Positions 59,497 through 64,000 of a DNA stretch of 64,000 bases are shown piece by piece; positions within the stretch are counted from its first letter, which is position 1, and each line of letters starts with the position of its first letter. The notes below the pieces were generated by a model that did not search any database, was not told where the DNA came from, and saw only the letters and a list, made by a program, of their open reading frames with translations. The position numbers and the translations under genes were made by a program. This DNA is from Gemmatimonadota bacterium (lineage in GTDB: Bacteria > Gemmatimonadota > Gemmatimonadetes > Gemmatimonadales > GWC2-71-9), in contig PNAE01000007.1 in assembly GCA_003169895.1 (NCBI GenBank), forward strand, positions 1,593,978 to 1,657,977, written 5' to 3'.

Positions 59497-60396
59497 CTAC
59501 TCCCGGCCGCTGCGCTTGACGATGATGTTGCCGTTGAATGCATCGATGGAGACGCGCGCCGCGCCCGAACCATAGACGACGGTGAAGCTGCGTTCGCCGT
59601 CGCTGTCGTCGTGGCCGTGTCCCTTGTCCTTGCCCCTGGCCTTCGCCGCCGCTGGCGCGGCGGATGGGGCCTGCATGCCATTGGTGGTCGCGGGGATCTC
59701 GGTTGTCAGTTCGCCGTTCATCGTCGAGATCCGCATGCGCGCGCTGACATCGCCGGGCAGCCAGAAGGTGACGTCCCCGTTCTGGCTGTTGAAGTCGTAG
59801 CTGCCGGACGGGGCGAAGGTTCCCTCGAACTGCATCACTCCGTTGATGGTGCTGGCCGAGACGGCGGTGGCGTGGATGCTTCGGAGGATCACGTCACCAT
59901 TGACGTTGTCCACTTCGAGGGTTCCCGTGGCATCCGTGACCGAGACATTGTCGCCCGTGGCGTCGATCGAGAGCCTGGTGCCATGAAAGCCGGTTACCAC
60001 GACGCCTCCGGCCACCGTCTCGAGTTCCACGCTACCCGACCCTCCGGTGACGTGGATAAAGCCGTTCACTGTCTCGGCATGCAACTGCGCCGGCGTGCCA
60101 GTGAGAGTGAGATTGCCGCCGATCGAACTGATTTCGACGCGGGCCCAGCTGGGGACGACTACCTCGATCGGACCGGTGCTGCGGTTGCGGCGATCATCCC
60201 CGCTGATCTGCAGCGTACCCCCGTCGAGTTCGGCCTGCGCGCCGCTGATGGCGACCACGTCGCTCGTGCCAATGCGTAGCCGGACATCACGCACGCGGGT
60301 GTCGATTTCCACCGCGCCATCGTGCGGCAGCCGCACGCTGGTGTCGGCATCGGCACCGGCCAGTGTGAGCGCGAGGAGCAACAGCGGGGTGGCCAT
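59497..60396 (-). CDS. DUF4097 beta-helix protein of the ECF operon
   Basis: Exported protein of about 299 residues with a signal peptide (LLLLALTLAGADA). Beta-helix turns (VNGFIH, VNGDVI, INGVMQ, QNGDVTF, MNGELT, FNGNII) and an Ala/Lys/Asp-rich insertion near residue 250. It follows the anti-sigma gene immediately and is the third gene of the sigma operon; the GTG at 60405 is an alternative start. As a target-operon gene it may be the sensor or effector of the ECF system. Confidence 0.8.
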   Translation of the reverse strand: MATPLLLLALTLAGADADTSVRLPHDGAVEIDTRVRDVRLRIGTSDVVAISGAQAELDGGTLQISGDDRRNRSTGPIEVVVPSWARVEISSIGGNLTLTGTPAQLHAETVNGFIHVTGGSGSVELETVAGGVVVTGFHGTRLSIDATGDNVSVTDATGTLEVDNVNGDVILRSIHATAVSASTINGVMQFEGTFAPSGSYDFNSQNGDVTFWLPGDVSARMRISTMNGELTTEIPATTNGMQAPSAAPAAAKARGKDKGHGHDDSDGERSFTVVYGSGAARVSIDAFNGNIIVKRSGRE

Positions 60397-60405
60397 CGAA
60401 TGCAC

Positions 60406-60954
60406 TCAGCTCTGCTGCTGCGACAATTGGGACACGGTGCGCAGCAGCTGCAGCTTCTTGCGCAAGGTGCTGGTCAGGTAGCGGGCCGCGCCGGGATCGC
60501 CGGGCGCCGCGCTCTGCCGCGATGCTGCCTGTGCGATCGCCGAATCGAGCAAGGCAAGACTCTGGTTCACGCTCGCGCGTGCGTCGGGATCGAGGTGGTC
60601 GACGGACCCTCGCACCGCCTGTTCGAGGTCGTCGATCGCGTGCGCGAGTGCGGCATCGCCCGGCGCAAAGCTCGCGGTGACCAGCGCCGACTCGGTCGCG
60701 GCTCCGGTCGTGGTAGCCACGGAATCCGCGCTGCGAGCACGATGTAGCAGGATGGCGGTGCTCGCCGATGTGGCGACGGCGATGAGGAGGCCCGCCGCGA
60801 GCGCGGTAGGCCAACGGATCAGCAGCGTGCCACGCGGGCGCCGCGGGGTCAGCTGCTGCGCGATCGCGGGCCACAGGTCGTCGGCGGGCTGCGTGTCGCG
60901 CAGCCGGCGGACGGCTTCCGCCAGGCTGCGATCGAGATCCTGTTCAGTGTCCAT
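60406..60954 (-). CDS. Putative anti-sigma factor
   Basis: Protein of 182 residues with an N-terminal helical part, one membrane helix (about 50-70, ALAAGLLIAVATSASTAILL) and a periplasmic helical tail rich in Ala, Gln and Asp (about 100-180). It overlaps the sigma gene by 11 nt. There is no zinc-binding HxxxCxxC, so it is not of the zinc anti-sigma type. Role as membrane anti-sigma is from gene order. Confidence 0.75.
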   Translation of the reverse strand: MDTEQDLDRSLAEAVRRLRDTQPADDLWPAIAQQLTPRRPRGTLLIRWPTALAAGLLIAVATSASTAILLHRARSADSVATTTGAATESALVTASFAPGDAALAHAIDDLEQAVRGSVDHLDPDARASVNQSLALLDSAIAQAASRQSAAPGDPGAARYLTSTLRKKLQLLRTVSQLSQQQS

Positions 60955-61504
60955 CGAGCATCCTCCTCAGCGCGGCTCGCGCGCGCGATAATTGCGATTT
61001 CGATGTCCCGGGCACGAGCCCCATTTGCTCGGCGATCTCCTCGTGCGTCCAGCCTTCGACATCGTGAAGAACGAACACCCTCCGGGCGCCGTCGGGGAGT
61101 CGTGCGATCGCGGCGTCGAGGTCCATGCGCGTCGCCGGGTGCGCCGTTGCACGGGCCGCCATCGCCAGCGCGACCTCGTCATCGACGATCCAGGTCCGCT
61201 CGTTCCGTTCGCTGCGGTGCCGGCTGAGCACCACGTTCACGGCGAGACGGTGCAGCCAGGTGCCGAAGGCACTGTCGCCGCGAAACGTTGCCAGCTTGTC
61301 CCACGCTCGCACGAAGATGTCCTGGGTCAGGTCATCGGCGGCGTCGGGGCCAGCCATGCGGCGCGCCAGGGTATGGATCCGTGCCACATGGCGGCGGTAG
61401 AGCCGCTCGAATGCCGCCTCGTCGCCGGTCGCTGCCCGGGTGGCGTCGAGCGACTCGACGTCAACAACCGTGGCGGTCTCCCGGCCTAGGGCGGGCAGGG
61501 TCAT
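60944..61504 (-). CDS. RNA polymerase ECF sigma factor
   Basis: ECF-type sigma factor of 186 residues from the ATG at 61504 (GTG at 61519 and TTG at 61564 are alternatives; none has a clear ribosome-binding site). Region 2 has DLTQDIFVRAWDKLATFRG and WLHRLAVNVVLSRHR, region 4 has RRVFVLHDVEGWTHEEIAEQ and SKSQLSRARAALR. It directs transcription of its own operon and perhaps other envelope genes. The operon continues with anti-sigma and DUF4097. Confidence 0.92.
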   Translation of the reverse strand: MTLPALGRETATVVDVESLDATRAATGDEAAFERLYRRHVARIHTLARRMAGPDAADDLTQDIFVRAWDKLATFRGDSAFGTWLHRLAVNVVLSRHRSERNERTWIVDDEVALAMAARATAHPATRMDLDAAIARLPDGARRVFVLHDVEGWTHEEIAEQMGLVPGTSKSQLSRARAALRRMLDGH

Positions 61505-61738
61505 GGAGAGGCTGGTCACATGCGATTCGACGTACCGAGGGGAGGAATGGTTGCATACGCGCAACGCGGACGTTTGATGTTGATAAGCCTGAATCTACCG
61601 TACAACGGTGAGCCATCCGGTTACGGTCGCCTGCGCGCGGGTCCGGACTCCGGGCACGGGAAGCCGGGATGCGCCCTGAAGATGGCGCTGGGGATGACAC
61701 GCCCAAAGGTGTGAGTGGTCGGCAGCAAGGGGGAACCG

Positions 61739-62791
61739 CTACATCGCCGGCCACTGCTGCGTCAGGCAGTGGAACGCCCCCAGTCCCCAGACGAGCGCCC
61801 GGCAATCGATCGTCACGACGCGTCGCGTCGGGAACAACGTCTGCAGGATCGAGCCGGCCAGGGTATCAGTGGCTGCGTCGTATCCCGGCAGGAGTACGAC
61901 CTCGTTCGCGATGTAGAAGTTGGCATAACTCGCCGGTAGCCGCTGGTCCTGGTACCAGAGCGCTGGCGGCATCGGCAACTCGATGATCCGCAGCAGTTGA
62001 CCGTCCTGGTCGGTCATCTCGGCCAGCCGCCGGAGATTCTCCCGGAGTGGCTGGTAATTCTCGTCGCCTGGATCGCCTTCGACCACCGTGACGACGGTAT
62101 GTTCGTCGACGAACCGCGCGAGGTCGTCGATATGGCCGTCCGTGTCGTCACCCGCGATTCCATCGCCCAGCCAGAGAATCTTCGTGACGCCGAGGTAGTT
62201 ACGCAGCCGCGCCTCGATCTGCTGGCGGGACAACTGCGGATTGCGATTGCGGTTGAGCAGGCATGCTTCGGTGGTGAGTAGCGTGCCCTGCCCGTTGACG
62301 TCGATCGAGCCACCCTCGAGGATCATCCCGGGATGCTCGACCGGGATCCCCAGCTCCGCGCCGATTCGCGACGGCACCACGTCGTCGTGATCGAATGGCG
62401 GGTACTTCCCGCCCCAGGCGTTGAAGCCCCAGTCAAGGATCAGCTGCTCCCGCACGCCGCTTGCGACGTGCTGCACGAAGACCGGTCCGTGGTCGCGGCA
62501 CCAGGCGTCGTCGGTCGGATGGTGATGAAAGAACACGTTGTGATCGGGGACGTGCGCGTCGGTCAGCACGAACCGGGCGTGCTGCTCCATGGCATCGCCC
62601 GCGACGTTGATGTGCACTTCCTCGCCCAGGGCGAGTTCGCGAATCATTTCCGCCACGATGCCCGGCACCGGCGCGAAGTTGCCCGGCCACGATGCTTCCT
62701 TGTGCGGCCAGGAGAGCCAGGTGCCGCGGTGCCGAGCCCATTCCGCAGGCATGCGAAACCCGCGTGCTGCGGGCGTTCGCCGGTCAGTCAA
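61739..62791 (-). CDS. aguA: Agmatine deiminase
   Basis: Agmatine deiminase of the PPAD-type/porphyromonas family, 350 residues, converting agmatine to N-carbamoylputrescine. Motifs: RHRGTWLSWPHKEASW, DDAWCRDHGPVFV, ILEGGSIDVNG, DTDGHIDDLARFVD and the nucleophile C342 in GAFHCLTQQ. The TTG at 62791 overlaps the aguB stop and gives the usual family N-terminus (PAARGFRMPAEW); an ATG at 62752 is the alternative. Coupled to aguB upstream. Confidence 0.92.
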   Translation of the reverse strand: MTDRRTPAARGFRMPAEWARHRGTWLSWPHKEASWPGNFAPVPGIVAEMIRELALGEEVHINVAGDAMEQHARFVLTDAHVPDHNVFFHHHPTDDAWCRDHGPVFVQHVASGVREQLILDWGFNAWGGKYPPFDHDDVVPSRIGAELGIPVEHPGMILEGGSIDVNGQGTLLTTEACLLNRNRNPQLSRQQIEARLRNYLGVTKILWLGDGIAGDDTDGHIDDLARFVDEHTVVTVVEGDPGDENYQPLRENLRRLAEMTDQDGQLLRIIELPMPPALWYQDQRLPASYANFYIANEVVLLPGYDAATDTLAGSILQTLFPTRRVVTIDCRALVWGLGAFHCLTQQWPAM

Positions 62792-63680
62792 GGTAGCGTT
62801 GCGTGAGACCGTCGTAGGCGTCAATGCGGCGGTCCCGCAGGAACGGCCAGTGGGTGCGCACGCTATCGACCTGCGCCAGGTCGCAGTCGGCTGTGAGGAT
62901 TGCTTCGTCGCGGCCGCCCTGCACCAGTATCTGGCCATGGGGATCGACGACGAACGATGCGCCCCAGAACTCGATGCCGGGGTGTTTCGCCTCGCTGCCG
63001 GGAAGCACCTCGTGCCCGACGCGGTTGACCGCCACGACGTAGCAGCCATTGGCGATCGCGTGGCTTCGCTGGATGGTCTCCCACGCCGCCTGCTGGCGCT
63101 CGCCATACTCGGCCTTCTCGGGCGGCAGCCAGCCGATCGCGGTGGGATAGACAAGGATTTCCGCGCCCTGCATGGCGGTGAGCCGGGCGGCTTCGGGATA
63201 CCATTGATCCCAGCACACCAGCACGCCGATGCGGCCGACCTTGGTGTCCCAGACGCGAAAGCCGAGATCGCCCGGCGTGAAATAGAATTTCTCGTAGTAT
63301 TGCGGGTCATCCGGAATGTGCATCTTCCGGTACTTGCCGAGATACTCGCCGTCGGCATCGATCACGGCTGCGGTGTTGTGATACAGGCCGCCGGCGCGCT
63401 TCTCGAACAGCGACGCGACGATCACGACGCCGAGTTCGCGGGCGACGTCGCGGAGCCGCGCCGTCGTCGGTCCCGGGACCGGTTCCGCGAGCTTGAAGAA
63501 GTCGTGATCTTCACGCTGGCAGAAGTAGTACCAGTTGGACAACTCCTGGAGGCACACCAACCGCGCGCCGCGCCGCGCCGCCTCGCGAATGCCGGCAACG
63601 GTGTGCTCGAGGTTGGCAGCCGGGTCGGGGCCAACTCGCTGCTGGACCAGACCGACTCGAACGACGCGCGAAGGATTCAT
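62784..63680 (-). CDS. aguB: N-carbamoylputrescine amidase
   Basis: Nitrilase-superfamily amidase of 298 residues making putrescine, CO2 and ammonia. The catalytic triad is E46 (CLQELSNWYYF), K119 (YRKMHIPDD) and C156 (VLVCWDQWYPEAARL). The ATG at 63680 is clear; longer frames are not real. It overlaps aguA by 8 nt. With arginase elsewhere in the window the organism has arginine and agmatine routes to ornithine and putrescine. Confidence 0.93.
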   Translation of the reverse strand: MNPSRVVRVGLVQQRVGPDPAANLEHTVAGIREAARRGARLVCLQELSNWYYFCQREDHDFFKLAEPVPGPTTARLRDVARELGVVIVASLFEKRAGGLYHNTAAVIDADGEYLGKYRKMHIPDDPQYYEKFYFTPGDLGFRVWDTKVGRIGVLVCWDQWYPEAARLTAMQGAEILVYPTAIGWLPPEKAEYGERQQAAWETIQRSHAIANGCYVVAVNRVGHEVLPGSEAKHPGIEFWGASFVVDPHGQILVQGGRDEAILTADCDLAQVDSVRTHWPFLRDRRIDAYDGLTQRYLD

Positions 63681-63701
63681 GGCGTGACTAAGATAGTTGC
63701 C

Positions 63702-64000
63702 GTGAGAGCCCAGAGCCCAGAGCCAGAAGTCACCCTCGAGTCCCGCGCGGGGCGGGGCCGCCTGCTGCTGAACGCGGCGTTCCTTGCGCTGGTCCTCACG
63801 ACACCGATGTCGGCACAACGCCTTGACTGGCGCACCAGTGCCGTGCTCTACGCCGATAACACCGAGTTCTTCACGCCCTATCGCGTGGGTGAGACAATTC
63901 TGGGCGGGCAAGTGACCTCCTGGCTCGCCGCGCGCATCGGGCCGCGCACCGAACTGCGCGTTGGGCTCTTTGCCGACCGGCGTTGGGGCTCGGACAATTT
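63702..64000 (+). CDS. Exported protein, partial (window end)
   Basis: Incomplete gene cut at the right edge, 99 codons seen. After a GTG start its first residues come from the heptamer cluster, then a basic stretch, a signal-like helix (LLLNAAFLALVLTTPMSAQ) and mature LDWRTSAVLYADNTEFF and LAARIGPRTELRVGLF. The alternating pattern suggests an outer-membrane beta-barrel. The repeat-derived start and missing ribosome-binding site make the true start uncertain. Confidence 0.6.
   Translation, partial: MRAQSPEPEVTLESRAGRGRLLLNAAFLALVLTTPMSAQRLDWRTSAVLYADNTEFFTPYRVGETILGGQVTSWLAARIGPRTELRVGLFADRRWGSDN
63704..63724. repeat. Heptamer repeat cluster R6 (CAGAGCC type)
   Basis: Three 7-nt units in exact register (GAGAGCC, CAGAGCC, CAGAGCC), followed by the related AGAAGTC. 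It lies between the aguB start and the gene starting at 63702 and forms the first codons of that gene if the GTG start is right. Confidence 0.7.

Overview
The window reads as a piece of a GC-rich, Gram-negative-type chromosome, most likely a member of the Gemmatimonadota (inference). The pointers are two PadR/ADOP-permease pairs, many secreted and outer-membrane proteins with short signal peptides, Gly-rich insertions in secreted proteins, DUF4097 proteins behind an ECF sigma factor, and weak or GTG/TTG starts. There is no 16S gene here to confirm this. Seven tRNA genes are present: the 3' part of a probable tRNA-Trp, then Glu(CTC), Glu(TTC), Lys(CTT), and later Leu(GAG), Thr(CGT) and Pro(GGG).

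Region 1-14.2 kb looks like a degraded genomic island next to tRNA-Lys. It starts at the tRNA-Lys 3' end (360) and ends at a decayed copy of the same 3' end (14156-14202). Between them lie an IS3-type transposase remnant, a lipid A deacylase (LpxR-like), and a leftward copper/silver operon: a small periplasmic protein, cusC, cusB, cusA, a 46-residue membrane peptide and a CopB-type P-type ATPase. One PadR/ADOP pair follows. A 32-bp direct repeat and copies of ATGTTCGGGGA mark internal junctions. A second PadR/ADOP pair lies just outside the island, and a perfect inverted repeat sits over its PadR promoter.

Region 17.5-31 kb holds MscL with an added zinc ribbon and a complete, tightly overlapped trans-4-hydroxy-L-proline catabolic operon (dehydrogenase of alpha-ketoglutarate semialdehyde, DapA-family deaminase, hydroxyproline 2-epimerase, three-subunit D-hydroxyproline dehydrogenase). 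After it come a Fur-CopD-MarR gene set, a PafA-like phosphatase, a frameshifted M19 dipeptidase, SURF1 and an outer-membrane protein.

Region 31-46 kb has tRNAs, an esterase, a Ser/Thr kinase with zinc ribbon and Sel1 repeats, a sugar kinase/nucleotidyltransferase pair, a Vps10-like BNR protein, a GH109/sodium-solute symporter pair, an amino-acid permease, an NlpC/P60 hydrolase and arginase. Region 46-64 kb has YceI, an M14 peptidase, an HI0933 flavoprotein, a GH18-like/NodB/GT2 triple fusion, dienelactone hydrolase and SCP2 genes, three DUF4097 proteins around an amidase with an ECF sigma/anti-sigma pair, and the agmatine-to-putrescine pair aguA/aguB.

The most unusual signal is a family of heptanucleotide tandem repeats at six gene boundaries (24964-25067, 31248-31301, 46885-46992, 49738-49841, 55895-55972, 63704-63724). 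Units keep an exact 7-nt register and are similar within a cluster but differ between clusters. In four clusters two oppositely oriented heptamer arrays flank a GC-rich stem-loop, and the arrays often encode the last codons and stop of the neighbouring genes.
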